This document shows, piece by piece, positions 30,647 through 40,249 of a stretch of DNA of 64,000 bases. The translations under genes were made by a program, and so were the position numbers. Origin of the DNA: Janthinobacterium rivuli (lineage in GTDB: Bacteria > Pseudomonadota > Gammaproteobacteria > Burkholderiales > Burkholderiaceae_D); the NCBI RefSeq assembly GCF_009208735.1, contig NZ_WFLJ01000001.1:248001-312000 (forward strand), in the 5' to 3' direction. The stretch's first letter is position 1, and each line of letters starts with the position of its first letter. Below the pieces are notes generated by a model, which was not told the DNA's origin, did not search any database, and saw nothing but the letters and a program-made list of their open reading frames with translations.

Positions 30647-31018
30647 ATGAACGAAGCCTATGCCACGGACCTGCTTGACAAACAGCAAAGCGCGAACAAT
30701 GCTGTACGGATGGAAGCGCGCCTGACAAAACTGGAAACGGACCGTGAGCACGACCGGCTATGGTTCAAGACGCTGGAACAGCGTCTTGGCGAAGGCTTGG
30801 ACAAGGTGCGCACGGAATTGCATGACGAATCGCAGCTGTTGCGCGCCGACCTGACGCAGTTTCGTGGCGACCTGCGCGGCGACTGCCACGCCCTGCGCAC
30901 GGAACTGGGCGACATCCGCAAGCACATGCACACCCACTTCCTGTGGTTCATGGGCATCCAGGCCACCACCACGTTTGCCCTGCTGGGCCTGGGCGCCAAG
31001 GCGCTGCATATGTACTGA
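30647..31018 (+). CDS. Coiled-coil protein with C-terminal membrane helix, unknown
   Basis: 123-aa protein. Residues 18-90 are a charged heptad-like coiled coil (RLTKLETDREHDRLWFKTLE, LRADLTQFRGDLRGDC), followed by a single hydrophobic helix (FLWFMGIQATTTFALLGLG). It looks like a tail-anchored, CCDC90/DUF1640-like membrane protein. GAAGGAGGGCGAG gives a strong ribosome site. It follows the TetR gene with a 96-base gap. Function unknown. Confidence 0.78.
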   Translation: MNEAYATDLLDKQQSANNAVRMEARLTKLETDREHDRLWFKTLEQRLGEGLDKVRTELHDESQLLRADLTQFRGDLRGDCHALRTELGDIRKHMHTHFLWFMGIQATTTFALLGLGAKALHMY

Positions 31019-31022
31019 ATAG

Positions 31023-31056
31023 TGAAAAAGGCAGGTGCGGTGCTGTACCGCCCTGC
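31023..31056 (-). terminator. Terminator of the CoA-transferase gene
   Basis: GGCAGG and GCGGT arms pair with ACCGC and CCTGCC (one bulge, GCTGT loop), followed on the minus strand by CTTTTTCAC. It lies just past the CoA-transferase stop. Confidence 0.75.
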
Positions 31057-31078
31057 CCTGTCCTGATGTTGGCGAAGC

Positions 31079-32575
31079 TTATTCAGCTATCAGCATGCTC
31101 TGCGTTTCCTGGTAGCGCGTATGCCACGACAGCGCCTCTTGCAGGATGTGCGGCGTGTGGCCGCCGCGCAGGCATGCCGCGTCGTAATACGCGCGCAGCT
31201 GATCGCGGTAATCGGGATGCGTGCAGCGCTCGATGATCAACGGCGCCCGTTCGCGCGGCGCCAGGCCGCGCAAGTCCGCATAGCCCCACTCCGTCACCAG
31301 CACGTCGACGTCATGCTCCGTATGGTCCACATGCGAGACCATCGGCACGACGCTGGAAATGCGTCCGCCCTTGGCCGCCGATTTCGACACGAACATCGAC
31401 ACTTGCCCATTGCGCGCGAAGTCGCCCGAGCCGCCGATACCGTTCATCATGTGCGTGCCGCACACGTGCGTGGAATTGACGTTGCCGTAGATGTCGAACT
31501 CGAGCGCCGTGTTCAGGGCGATGATGCCCAGGCGGCGCACGATCTCGGGATGGTTGCTGATCTCTTGCGGACGCAGCACGATTTTTGACCGGTAATGGTC
31601 GATATTGTCCATCAGCTTTTGATGCACGGCGGCCGACAGGGTGATCGACGAGGCCGAGGCGAACGCCAGCTGGCCGGAATCGAGCAGCTCGATGGCGCTG
31701 TCCTGCAGCACTTCCGAATACATCGTCATGTTGCGGAAAGGCGAGCCGATCAGGCCATGCAGCACGGCGTTGGCGATGGTGCCGATGCCCGCCTGCAGCG
31801 GCAGCAATTCCGGCCCCATGCGTCCGGCAGCCACTTCGCCTTGCAGGAAAGCGATCACGTGGCCGGCGATGGCCTGCGTTTCCGCGTCGGGCGGCAAGGC
31901 GTTCGACGGGCTGTCGGGGCTGTCCGTGATGACGATGGCGGCGATGCGGGCCGGGTCGATGGCGATGGCCGTGCTGCCCAGGCGCTGGTCGACGCGCGTG
32001 AGCGGTATCGGTGCGCGACCCGGCAAGGTTTGCGGAATATAGATGTCGTGCAAGCCTTCCAGCGCCAGCGGCGTGGACAGGTTGATCTCGATGATGACTT
32101 GGGTGGCCTGCTGGGCGAACGCGGCGGAGTTGCCCACCGACATGGTCGGGATGATGGCGCCGGCCGCCGTGATGGCCGTCGCCTCGATGACGGCGATGTC
32201 GACGGCCGCCAGGTTGCCCGAGCGCAGCTGCTCGGCCGTTTCCGACAGATGCTGGTCGATGAACATGACTTCGCCGTTGTTGATCTTGCCGCGTAGCACA
32301 GGGTCGACCTGGAATGGCATGCGGCGCGCCAGCACGCCCGCCTCGGCCATCAGGCCGTCGCTGCCATTGCCCAGCGACGCGCCCGTGATCAGGGTCAGGC
32401 TCAGCGGGTCTTGCAGGGCGCGCTCGGCCAGTGCGCGCGGCAGGGCCTTGGCGTCGCCGGCACGGGTAAAGCCGCTCATGCCGACACGCATGCCGTTGTG
32501 GAACAATTTGGCTGCCTCATCGGCGCTCATGATTTTACTGAGCAAGCCTGGGTGGCGGATACGGTCCTCGTACAT
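31079..32575 (-). CDS. Succinate/acetate CoA-transferase (acetyl-CoA hydrolase family)
   Basis: 498-aa class I CoA-transferase of the AarC/ScpC type, which moves CoA between succinyl-CoA and acetate or a related acid. MSADEAAKLFHNGMRVGMSG opens the protein. The central LLPLQAGIGTIANAVLHGL stretch precedes the catalytic-Glu region, and HVCGTHMMNGIGGSGDFARN plus VTEWGYADLRGLAPRERA are strongly conserved. The start at 32575 has AGGAGCATCACG upstream; the ATG at 32623 lacks one. It is divergent from a LysR gene and could bypass succinyl-CoA synthetase when acetate is used. Confidence 0.93.
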   Translation of the reverse strand: MYEDRIRHPGLLSKIMSADEAAKLFHNGMRVGMSGFTRAGDAKALPRALAERALQDPLSLTLITGASLGNGSDGLMAEAGVLARRMPFQVDPVLRGKINNGEVMFIDQHLSETAEQLRSGNLAAVDIAVIEATAITAAGAIIPTMSVGNSAAFAQQATQVIIEINLSTPLALEGLHDIYIPQTLPGRAPIPLTRVDQRLGSTAIAIDPARIAAIVITDSPDSPSNALPPDAETQAIAGHVIAFLQGEVAAGRMGPELLPLQAGIGTIANAVLHGLIGSPFRNMTMYSEVLQDSAIELLDSGQLAFASASSITLSAAVHQKLMDNIDHYRSKIVLRPQEISNHPEIVRRLGIIALNTALEFDIYGNVNSTHVCGTHMMNGIGGSGDFARNGQVSMFVSKSAAKGGRISSVVPMVSHVDHTEHDVDVLVTEWGYADLRGLAPRERAPLIIERCTHPDYRDQLRAYYDAACLRGGHTPHILQEALSWHTRYQETQSMLIAE

Positions 32576-32735
32576 CGTGATGCTCCTGATATTCTTAATA
32601 TTCTCAAACTGGATGGCTGTCATACACCAACCCCATAAGTGGATTCAGTATAAAATCCCGACCACATGTATGGCATGAATTAATTTCGTCAAACCCAGTC
32701 GATATTTTCATGCCCTGCCAACGCCGAGCACCCTC

Positions 32736-33629
32736 TTGGATATCCGTTCCCTGCGCTATTTCGTCGAAACCGTACGCCTGTCGAGCTTTACGCAGGCGGC
32801 CGAATCGCTGCACCTGACCCAGTCCACCATCAGCAAGATGGTGCGCCAGCTGGAAGACGAGGTGGGCGCGCAATTGCTGGTGCGCGACGGGCGCAAGCTG
32901 ACGCTCACCGACACGGGCCGCATCGTCTACCAGCACGGCCAGGAAATGCTGGCCAATATGCGCCAGCTGACCTTGGAAGTGCGCGACACCCAGGCCTTGC
33001 AGCGCGGCAGCCTGACGGTGGGCATCCCGCCCATGATCAATCTGCTGTTTACGCCGGTATTGAAGGCCTTCCGCGCGCGCCACCCGCACATCAGCCTGAC
33101 CCTGCAGGAAGACACGGGCCAGCAGATCGAGCGCAAGGTGGCGGCGGGCGAGCTGGAAATCGGCATGACGGTGCTGCCGGCCGATCCGGAACTCGATCTC
33201 GTGGCCGTGGAAGTGGCCAATTACCCGATCTGGGCCCTGGCCGAGCCGGGCACGTTCCAGAAAAACCGCACGACACTGCCCTTCAAGGCGCTGGCCGACT
33301 TGCCGCTGGTGTTATTGAAAGACGATTTCGCGCTCACGCGCAGCCTGCGCCAGCATTTCGCGCAGGCGGGCTTCACGCCGACCATCGCCGCGCAGAGCGG
33401 CCAGTGGGACTGGCTGGTGGCGATGGCGTCGGCGGGCCTGGGCGTGGCCCTGCTGCCCGAGCCGTTCATTCACCGCCTGGCCGGCGAACCGTTGGAAGCG
33501 GTGCGCATCGTCGAACCGGAGGTGGCGTGGCAGGTGGCGCATATCTGGAGCGGGCGCTACCTGTCGCATGCGGCGCGCGCCTGGCTCGAGGTATGCCAGG
33601 ACGTGCTGGGCACGCCGTTCGCGCACTGA
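32736..33629 (+). CDS. LysR-family regulator (TTG start)
   Basis: 297-aa LysR regulator. The canonical N-terminus (M)DIRSLRYFVETVRLSSFTQA begins at a TTG codon at 32736; no in-frame ATG lies nearby upstream, so TTG is the likely start. The HTH (LHLTQSTISKMVRQLEDEVG) and substrate-binding domain (LTVGIPPMINLLF, then GLGVALLPE) are intact. It is divergent from the CoA-transferase gene 160 bases away, its likely target. Confidence 0.9.
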   Translation: MDIRSLRYFVETVRLSSFTQAAESLHLTQSTISKMVRQLEDEVGAQLLVRDGRKLTLTDTGRIVYQHGQEMLANMRQLTLEVRDTQALQRGSLTVGIPPMINLLFTPVLKAFRARHPHISLTLQEDTGQQIERKVAAGELEIGMTVLPADPELDLVAVEVANYPIWALAEPGTFQKNRTTLPFKALADLPLVLLKDDFALTRSLRQHFAQAGFTPTIAAQSGQWDWLVAMASAGLGVALLPEPFIHRLAGEPLEAVRIVEPEVAWQVAHIWSGRYLSHAARAWLEVCQDVLGTPFAH

Positions 33630-33632
33630 CGC

Positions 33633-33660
33633 AAAAAAGGGTGGCCGAGGCCACCCTTTT
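33633..33660. terminator. Bidirectional terminator between LysR and sugar transporter genes
   Basis: AAAAGGGTGGCC, GA, GGCCACCCTTTT: a 12-bp perfect inverted repeat with A/T flanks between two converging genes. Confidence 0.95.
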
Positions 33661-33680
33661 ATTGATCGCGACAGCGCGGC

Positions 33681-34982
33681 TTATTTGGCGTCGTCGTTGT
33701 ACATGCTGGCGTACTTCCAGCCGAAGTACAGAATGAAGGTGTAGCACAGGGCCGGCACGAGGAAGGACAGCTGCAGGTTGATATGATCGGCCAGGAAGCC
33801 CTGGATGAACGGCACGATGGCGCCGCCGACGATGGCCATGCACAGGATGCCGGAGCCTTGACCCGTTTGCGCGCCCAGCTTGTTCAGGGCCATGCTGAAG
33901 ATGGTCGGGAACATGATGGAGTTGAACAGGCCGACGGCGATCAGTGCCCACATGGCCGTGTGACCGCTGGAGAACACGGCGACGAGGATCAGCGCGATGA
34001 CGACGGCGGCGTTGAAGGCCAGGGTCTTGCCCGGGCTGACATAGCGCATCACGGCAAAGCCGACGAAGCGGCCCAGCATGGCGCCACCCCAGTAATAGCT
34101 GACGAAATAGGCGGCGTCGGCGTGGCTCAGGCCCGCGATATGGCTCTCGCCCAGGAAGTTGATCAGGAAGCTGCCGATGCTGACTTCACCGCCCACGTAC
34201 AGGAAGATGGCCAGCGCGCCCAGCACCAGGTGGCGGTGCGACCAGATCGAGACCTTGTGGCCATCCTGCGCCAGGGCGGCCGCATCGTCGGCATGCGAAA
34301 TCTTCGGCAATTTTGCCAGCGCGAACAGCACCGCCAGGATCACCAGGGTGGCGGCCAGCACCAGATACGGGCCTTGCACGGACGCCGCTTCCTTGGCGCG
34401 GTAAGCCAGTTGTTCGGCCGCCGGCAGCAGGTCGAACTGCTGCACCGTCAGCACGGTGCCCGACAGGATCAGCATGCCGCCCAGCGCCGGCGCCACGGTG
34501 GTGCCCAACGCATTGAACGCCTGCGTCAGGGTCAGGCGGCTCGACGCCGTCTGCGGGTCGCCCAGTTCCGTCACGTACGGATTGGCCGCCACTTGCAGCA
34601 CGGTGATGCCGGCCGCCAGGATGAAGAAGGACAGCAGGAACAGCGCATAGCTGCCGGTGGACGCCGGGTAGAACATGGCGCAGCCGGCGGCCGCGATCAG
34701 CAGCCCGGCGACGACACCGCGCTGGTAGCCGATTTTCTTGATCAGCATGCCGGCTGGCAGCGAGACGATGGCGTAGGCGCCAAAGAAGCAGAACTGCACC
34801 AGCATCGCCTGGACGTACGTCAGGGTGTAGATCGAGCGCAGATGGGGAATCAGCACGTCATTGAGCGAGGTCAGCAGCCCCCACATGAAAAACAGCACCG
34901 TGACAATGATCAGGGCGCCCGTATTGTTTTGCGTGCCGGCCTGCGCGGACGATGCGCCCAGGCCTTGCTTTACGTATTCCAT
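33681..34982 (-). CDS. FucP/GluP-type sugar MFS transporter
   Basis: 433-aa major facilitator permease of the fucose/glucose-galactose H+ symporter group, with about 12 membrane helices. Family segments are LFFMWGLLTSLNDVLIPHL at the N-terminus, VLQVAANPYVTELG, RLTLTQAFNALGTTVAP and NSIMFPTIFSMALNKLG. The start at 34982 has GGAGAAGG upstream and is preferred to 35024. The exact sugar cannot be told; GluP-like glucose, galactose, mannose or N-acetylglucosamine are plausible. Its upstream region carries LacI-like and HexR-like operators. Confidence 0.9.
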   Translation of the reverse strand: MEYVKQGLGASSAQAGTQNNTGALIIVTVLFFMWGLLTSLNDVLIPHLRSIYTLTYVQAMLVQFCFFGAYAIVSLPAGMLIKKIGYQRGVVAGLLIAAAGCAMFYPASTGSYALFLLSFFILAAGITVLQVAANPYVTELGDPQTASSRLTLTQAFNALGTTVAPALGGMLILSGTVLTVQQFDLLPAAEQLAYRAKEAASVQGPYLVLAATLVILAVLFALAKLPKISHADDAAALAQDGHKVSIWSHRHLVLGALAIFLYVGGEVSIGSFLINFLGESHIAGLSHADAAYFVSYYWGGAMLGRFVGFAVMRYVSPGKTLAFNAAVVIALILVAVFSSGHTAMWALIAVGLFNSIMFPTIFSMALNKLGAQTGQGSGILCMAIVGGAIVPFIQGFLADHINLQLSFLVPALCYTFILYFGWKYASMYNDDAK

Positions 34983-35023
34983 ACCTTCTCCATTTTTCAA
35001 TTCCAAGTTGATCGCGCCAGGCA

Positions 35024-35037
35024 TGGAAGCGTTTCCA
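35024..35037. promoter_or_regulatory. LacI/GalR-type operator before the sugar transporter
   Basis: TGGAAGCGTTTCCA is a near-perfect palindrome with the central CG typical of LacI-family sites, 42 bases upstream of the transporter ATG. No LacI gene is in this window. Confidence 0.7.
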
Positions 35038-35181
35038 CCCGGGCAGCACCAGGACGCGCAAGCGCCACGCAGATATCAGCGTGGGCCATGACTGCCATCA
35101 GCGATACAGGGCAGGCATGGCATCGCGCGTGCGGCACGCCTGCGGGCTGCGTCTGAAAACAACATCCAGGACAAAACGTCT

Positions 35182-35196
35182 TGTAGTAAAACTACG
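35182..35196. promoter_or_regulatory. HexR-like operator
   Basis: TGTAGTAAAACTACG closely matches the HexR-type inverted repeat (TGTAGT, three A/T, ACTACA) known for central-carbon genes in proteobacteria. It would link sugar uptake to Entner-Doudoroff intermediates. Assignment is by motif only. Confidence 0.5.
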
Positions 35197-35364
35197 ATAC
35201 CGCGCCGGCATTATGCCTTAAAGCCCCGTATTGCGCAGCTTTCCCGCCTGTTATTTGAAAAATGAATAGCTGACATTTGAAATCAAAAGTAGCCTTATAA
35301 CTTGGAATCGCTATACTTATATTGCAGTGCAGCACAACGCGGCACGCCACTTAAGGAGTCTGCC

Positions 35365-35598
35365 ATGTCTACCGCATTTACTTATCACACCACGCAAAAC
35401 AGCAATATCGTCGCCACCCTGGTCCACGCCGCCAAGCGCGTCGGTGCCTGGCTGAACCACAGCAGCGACCGCCGCGAACGCGCTTACGAAGAAGCCTACC
35501 TGGCCGAATCGACCGACCGTTACGATCTGGAATACCGCATGCGCGAACTGGCCCGTGCCAACCCGCAGCCTACCTGGATGAGCGGCCTGAGCCGTTAA
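35365..35598 (+). CDS. DUF3563 family small protein
   Basis: 77-aa protein with the DUF3563 core near residues 34-66 (RRERAYEEAYLAESTDRYDL, EYRMRELAR), an acidic amphipathic helix. TTAAGGAG before the ATG is a near-ideal ribosome site, so strong translation is expected. Family members are common in Burkholderiales and lack a known role. It is divergent from the sugar transporter. Confidence 0.88.
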   Translation: MSTAFTYHTTQNSNIVATLVHAAKRVGAWLNHSSDRRERAYEEAYLAESTDRYDLEYRMRELARANPQPTWMSGLSR

Positions 35599-35695
35599 GA
35601 GCAACGCAATATCCAGCCACTCTGGCTGTTGCAACAAACGATAGCGCCATCCTGCTCGCCTTGCGCTTGAGCACAGGATGGGCTATACAGGCGGA

Positions 35696-36223
35696 ATGCA
35701 AACGCCCATCACCATTCTCGCCATCGCCGGCAGCCTGCGCGCCGCCTCGCTGAACACCGCCCTGCTGCACGCCATCGCCCGGCTTGCCCCAGCGCCATTC
35801 GACATTCGCATCTATCAGGGACTCGGTGACCTGCCGCTGTTCAATCCCGACCTCGACGCCGACCGCCTGCCGGCCGTGACGGGCCTGCGCGACGCCATCC
35901 TGGCGGCCGACGTGCTGCTGCTGGCCAGCCCCGAATACGCGCACGGCGTGAGCGGCCCCATGAAAAACGCGCTGGACTGGATGGTGGGAAATGAATCGTT
36001 CATCGACAAGCCGCTGGTGCTGCTGAACGCCTCGCCGCGCGCCACGCATGCGCAGGCGGCGTTGCGCGAAACGGTGCGCACCATGTCGGCGCGCCTGATC
36101 GACGAGGCCTGCATCAGCCTGCCCCTGCTGGGGTCGGATCTCGATGCGGACGGCATCGCCGCGGACCCGGCATTGCGCCGGGCCCTGCTCGATATGCTGC
36201 AGTGCATCAGGTCATTTTCATGA
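35696..36223 (+). CDS. NADPH-dependent FMN reductase family protein
   Basis: 175-aa flavodoxin-fold reductase. AIAGSLRAASLNTALL is the FMN phosphate-binding loop, and LLASPEYAHGVSGPMKNALD the conserved FMN/dimer segment; this is the chromate reductase/YieF-like group. In-frame ATGs occur at 35678 and 35696; the second is chosen because it begins right before the beta strand and has AGGCGGA upstream, though the spacing is tight. It converges on lctP. Confidence 0.88.
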   Translation: MQTPITILAIAGSLRAASLNTALLHAIARLAPAPFDIRIYQGLGDLPLFNPDLDADRLPAVTGLRDAILAADVLLLASPEYAHGVSGPMKNALDWMVGNESFIDKPLVLLNASPRATHAQAALRETVRTMSARLIDEACISLPLLGSDLDADGIAADPALRRALLDMLQCIRSFS

Positions 36224-36281
36224 CCCTTTGCACGTTTTACTATCATTTCATCTAGTTTTACTACGTACTTCTACGGACCGC

Positions 36282-37988
36282 TCAGTGCGGGATCATGCCG
36301 GTGAATACGTACGCCTGCAGCATGGTGATGATGCCGATGATGATGGCGAACAGCAGGCTGTGTTTCAAGGTAAAACGGAACAGGTCCGATTCCTTGCCCA
36401 CCAGGCCCGTTGCCGCGCAGGCGACGGCGATTGATTGGGGCGAGATCATCTTCGCCGTCACGCCGCCCGTCGTATTGGCCGCCACCAGCAAGGTGTCGGA
36501 CACGCCGATCTGGTGCGCCGTGGTGTTTTGCAGGGAGCAGAACAAGGCGTTCGAGGACGTGTCGGAACCCGTCAGGAAGACGCCCAGCCAGCCCAGGAAG
36601 GGCGAGAAGAACGGGAACGCGGCGCCGCTGCCGGCCAGCAGCAGGGCCAGGGTGGACGACATGCCCGAATAATTGGCAACGAAGGCGAACGCCAGCACCA
36701 GGCCGATCGACAGCACGGGACGGCGCAATTCCACCACGGTTTCCACGAAGGCCTCGGCGCCATCGCGCGGCTTCATGCGCAGCATCAGCATCGACAGCAC
36801 GGCCGTCAGCAGGATCGCCGTGCCCACGGCCGACAGCAAATCGAGCTTGAACACGGCGTCATACGCCTTCGGCGCGGCCACGATGGGCATGGTCTTGATC
36901 ACCAGCTGGTCAAGGTAGGGCACGTGGATCTTGATGACCAGGCTGGACAAGGCGCCGCCGGCCGAGAACAGGGCCTTGAAGCCGGGCAGGCTCCACACGG
37001 TGACGATGGCCGTCAGCAGGCCGAACGGCGCCCAGGCGCGCATGGTCTGCGCCGTCGTGTAGGGCGAGGCGGCGCGGCTGCCGCTGCCGCGCAGGTCCGC
37101 CTTGCCGGCGCCACCGCCAAAACCGGACAGCGCAGCCGTGCCGCCGCCGACGGCATGCGCCACTTTCGCATTCTTCGGCTGCCACACTTTCAGGAACAGG
37201 GTCAGCGACACCAGGCTGACGAGGGCCGAGGTGATGTCCGGCAGCTCGGGGCCGATATGGTTCGACGTGAAGTACTGGGTGACGGCAAAGCTCAAGCCCG
37301 TCACCAGCGCGGCCGGCCATACTTCGCGCACACCGCGAAAGCCATCCATCATGAACACCAGCCAGAACGGCACCAGCAGCGACAGCAGCGGCAGCTGGCG
37401 GCCCGCCATGGCGCCGATCAGGAACGGATCGATGCCCGTCACCTGGCCCGCCACGATGATGGGAATGCCCATGGCGCCAAAGGCCACGGGCGCCGTATTG
37501 GCGATCAGGCACAGGCCCGCCGCATACAGCGGATTGAAACCCAGGCCCACCAGCAGCGCCGACGTGATGGCCACGGGCGCGCCGAATCCGGCCGCGCCCT
37601 CCAGGAAGGCGCCGAAGGCAAAGCCGATCAAGAGCACCTGCAGGCGCTGGTCATCCGTCACCGACAGCACGGAGGCGCGGATGATCTCGATCTGCCCCGT
37701 CTTGACGACGATCTTGTACAGGAAGACGGCCGTGACGATGATCCAGGCGATCGGCCACAAGCCATATGCGAAGCCGTAACCGGCGGCCGCCAGCGCCTGC
37801 GGCACGGGCATGCCGTACGCGAAGATGGCCACCATAAGCGCCAGCGCCAGGGTGACGGCGGCCGCCACGTGGCCCTTGATGCGCAGCGCCGCCAGGGCGA
37901 TGAAGAAGAAAATGATGGGAACGGCTGCCGCCAGCGACGACAGCCACAGGCTGCCGAGCGGAGTATAAAGTTGGGTCCAGGTTTGCAT
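36282..37988 (-). CDS. lctP: L-lactate permease (LctP/LldP family)
   Basis: 568-aa lactate/glycolate permease with about 12-14 membrane helices. Recognised segments are the N-terminal [59 protein letters not shown] and the C-terminal [27 protein letters not shown] lies just before the ATG. It is 102 bases downstream of lutB on the same strand, so uptake and oxidation of lactate are likely co-expressed. Confidence 0.97.
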   Translation of the reverse strand: MQTWTQLYTPLGSLWLSSLAAAVPIIFFFIALAALRIKGHVAAAVTLALALMVAIFAYGMPVPQALAAAGYGFAYGLWPIAWIIVTAVFLYKIVVKTGQIEIIRASVLSVTDDQRLQVLLIGFAFGAFLEGAAGFGAPVAITSALLVGLGFNPLYAAGLCLIANTAPVAFGAMGIPIIVAGQVTGIDPFLIGAMAGRQLPLLSLLVPFWLVFMMDGFRGVREVWPAALVTGLSFAVTQYFTSNHIGPELPDITSALVSLVSLTLFLKVWQPKNAKVAHAVGGGTAALSGFGGGAGKADLRGSGSRAASPYTTAQTMRAWAPFGLLTAIVTVWSLPGFKALFSAGGALSSLVIKIHVPYLDQLVIKTMPIVAAPKAYDAVFKLDLLSAVGTAILLTAVLSMLMLRMKPRDGAEAFVETVVELRRPVLSIGLVLAFAFVANYSGMSSTLALLLAGSGAAFPFFSPFLGWLGVFLTGSDTSSNALFCSLQNTTAHQIGVSDTLLVAANTTGGVTAKMISPQSIAVACAATGLVGKESDLFRFTLKHSLLFAIIIGIITMLQAYVFTGMIPH

Positions 37989-38090
37989 GTCGGGTCTCCT
38001 CCGGTGGATGCGGGTTGATTGAAAAAACGGCTTTTGATGTAATTGTGTGTAGCGTGTTTTTCGCGGTGCTGCGGTGCTGCGGGGGCCGGC

Positions 38091-39536
38091 TTACTCCTCC
38101 TGCCCGCGTGCATTGAGCAGGTCGGCCAGGCTGCGCGGCGCCGGCGTCAAGGGCTTGCGGTGCTGCGTCCAGCCCAGTTGCGCGCGCGGCGTCAGCAGCC
38201 GCAGGCGCGTGGCGGCCCAGCGGAACAAACGGTAGCTGGCGGGCCGCGCGAAGGCCCCGCTCCAGAAGCGCCAGATCAAGCTTTCGCCGCGGCTGAACTT
38301 GGCGCCCTGGCCGCGCAGCGGATGCGCCACCTGTTCCTGCGGATTGCGGTTGGCCTCCGTGCGCAGGCGCACCAGCAACTGCGGAATCGGGATGCGCACG
38401 GGGCACACTTCGCCGCAGGCGCCGCACAGGCTCGACGCCGTGGCCAGGTCGGCCGTCGCGTCCAGCCCCAGCAAGTGCGGCGAAATGATCTTGCCGATCG
38501 GCCCCGGATACGTGGTGCCATAGGCGTGGCCGCCGATGCGCGTGTAGACGGGGCAATGGTTCATGCAGGCGCCGCAGCGTATGCACTGCAGGGTGGCGCG
38601 CAGCTGCTCGTCGGCGTAGGCCTGGCTGCGGCCGTTGTCGAGCAAGACCAGGTGCACCTCGCGCGGGCCGTCTTTTTCACCTTCGCGGCGCGGGCCGGAA
38701 ATCAGGTTGAAATACGTGGTGATGGCCTGCCCCGTCGCCGAACGCGTGAGCAAACTGGCCAGCGGCACGATATGTTCGAGCTTGGCCACCACTTTTTCCA
38801 TGCCCATGATGGCGATATGGATCTCCGGCACGGAGGTCGTCAGCCGTCCATTGCCTTCGTTTTCCACCAGCCACAGGGTGCCCGTGTCGGCCGCCGCGAA
38901 GTTGACGCCCGACAGGCCGATGTCCGCCTCGACGAAAGCCTGGCGCAGGGCGCGCCGGCCCGTCTGGATCAGGCTGTCGACGTCTTCCGTGTAGGGCGCG
39001 TCGGGAATGTGCTCGGCGAACAGGCCGGCGATGTCGGCTTTCGTCTTGTGAATGGCCGGCATGACGATGTGCGACGGCTTTTCGCCCGCCAGCTGCACGA
39101 TGTACTCGCCCATGTCCGACTCCAGGCAGGTCATGCCGCGCGCTTCGAGGTAGTGATTGAGCTCGATTTCCTCGCTGGCCATCGACTTGCCCTTGATGAA
39201 GCGCGTCGCCTTGGCCTTTTGCGCGATGGCGTGGATGATGGCATTGGCCTGTTCGCCATCCTCGGCCCAGTGCACCTGCACGCCGGCCGCCGTCAGCTTG
39301 TCTTCCAGCTGCACCAGCAGGTCGGGCAGGCGCGCCAGCGCGTGCCGGCGCACGGCTTCGCCGAGGTCGCGCAGGCGTTCCAGCTCGTCGCCGTCGGGAA
39401 ATTGCGCCGTGCGCTTGTCCTGTAGAAAATCCATGGCGCCGCGGAAGCTCTGGCGCAGTTTCGGGTCGTCCAGCGCGGCGCGGGCGCGCGCATGGAAGTC
39501 CGCCGGCTTGACGAATTGCAGTGGCTTGGCGTTCAT
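38091..39536 (-). CDS. lutB: Lactate utilization iron-sulfur protein LutB
   Basis: 481-aa iron-sulfur subunit of the LutABC L-lactate dehydrogenase complex. An N-terminal LUD domain (about 60-300) precedes two 4Fe-4S motifs: CIRCGACMNHCPVYTRIGGH and SLCGACGEVCPVRIPI. Its ATG overlaps the lutC stop as ATGA. Here it is the third lut gene, not the second. The final region (RFWSGAFARPASYRLFRWAA) is the usual LutB C-terminal segment. Confidence 0.96.
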   Translation of the reverse strand: MNAKPLQFVKPADFHARARAALDDPKLRQSFRGAMDFLQDKRTAQFPDGDELERLRDLGEAVRRHALARLPDLLVQLEDKLTAAGVQVHWAEDGEQANAIIHAIAQKAKATRFIKGKSMASEEIELNHYLEARGMTCLESDMGEYIVQLAGEKPSHIVMPAIHKTKADIAGLFAEHIPDAPYTEDVDSLIQTGRRALRQAFVEADIGLSGVNFAAADTGTLWLVENEGNGRLTTSVPEIHIAIMGMEKVVAKLEHIVPLASLLTRSATGQAITTYFNLISGPRREGEKDGPREVHLVLLDNGRSQAYADEQLRATLQCIRCGACMNHCPVYTRIGGHAYGTTYPGPIGKIISPHLLGLDATADLATASSLCGACGEVCPVRIPIPQLLVRLRTEANRNPQEQVAHPLRGQGAKFSRGESLIWRFWSGAFARPASYRLFRWAATRLRLLTPRAQLGWTQHRKPLTPAPRSLADLLNARGQEE

Positions 39537-40249
39537 GGCTGGCCTCCTTCCCGGACTGACAAGTCATCGATGATCAGCACCCACAGCCAGCGCGGGCCAT
39601 GCGCGCCATAGGCCAGCGTCTGCTGGATGTCCGACGTTTTCGAGGGCCCCGACACCAGCACCAGGTTGGCCGGCATGCCGTCCGCCCAGCGCTCGGCGCG
39701 CGCCGCCGCCTGCAAGTCCGCATGCAGGGAACTGGCATACACGAGGCAGATGTGCAGCGGCGGCGCCAGCGACACCGTGCGCGGTGTGGCCGCGTCGGGC
39801 GCGATGACCAGGGTGCCCGTGGCGGCGATGCCCGAGCGGGCGATGGTGAAACCGGCATCGACGGTGTCGAACAATTCGCCCTTCCACTGCGCCAGCGGAC
39901 GCTCGAAAGACAGCGCTTCCACGCCAGCGGGCAAGGCGGCGCGCAAGGCCTGCCCTGCGGCGCTGCCGGTATCCATCAGCACACGGCGCGCGCCGTGCGC
40001 GTCCAGGCGCTGCGCCAGCAGGGCGGGCCAGGCATCGGCACGCACGCAATCGACATCCGCATGCGCGGCGCGCAGGGCGGCCTGCATGGCGGCTATCCGG
40101 CTCTGTGGCGACAGCGGCGCCTGCGCGCGGCGCGCCAGGTAGTGCCGGTCGATGGCCGTATCGATGACGTCCACCGCCTCGGGCGCGGAGGGGGCGGCGG
40201 CGCGCAGGCGTCCCAGCATGCGTTCGCGGGCGCTCAAGGCCGCGCTCAT
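39533..40249 (-). CDS. lutC: Lactate utilization protein LutC (LUD domain)
   Basis: 238-aa LUD-domain protein. The N-terminus MSAALSARERMLGRLRAA and the core DAGFTIARSGIAATGTLVIA with a C-terminal VLVSGPSKTSDIQQTLAYGA and GPRWLWVLIIDD are typical LutC. Start and stop each overlap a neighbour as ATGA (with lutA upstream and lutB downstream), so translation is coupled through the operon. The longer frame to 40570 overlaps lutA and is rejected. Confidence 0.95.
   Translation of the reverse strand: MSAALSARERMLGRLRAAAPSAPEAVDVIDTAIDRHYLARRAQAPLSPQSRIAAMQAALRAAHADVDCVRADAWPALLAQRLDAHGARRVLMDTGSAAGQALRAALPAGVEALSFERPLAQWKGELFDTVDAGFTIARSGIAATGTLVIAPDAATPRTVSLAPPLHICLVYASSLHADLQAAARAERWADGMPANLVLVSGPSKTSDIQQTLAYGAHGPRWLWVLIIDDLSVREGGQP

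Larger units (their letters stand above)
34983..35364. other. Control region between sugar transporter and DUF3563 genes
   Basis: 382 gene-free bases shared by two divergent genes. It contains a LacI-type operator at 35024-35037 and a HexR-like site at 35182-35196. The DUF3563 side is AT-rich. No small gene is visible. Confidence 0.5.

Noticed and set aside
36251-36266. A second HexR-like match (TAGTTTTACTACG) between the FMN reductase and lctP
   Set aside because: One arm is broken, and it lies between converging genes at the 3' end of lctP, not in a promoter.
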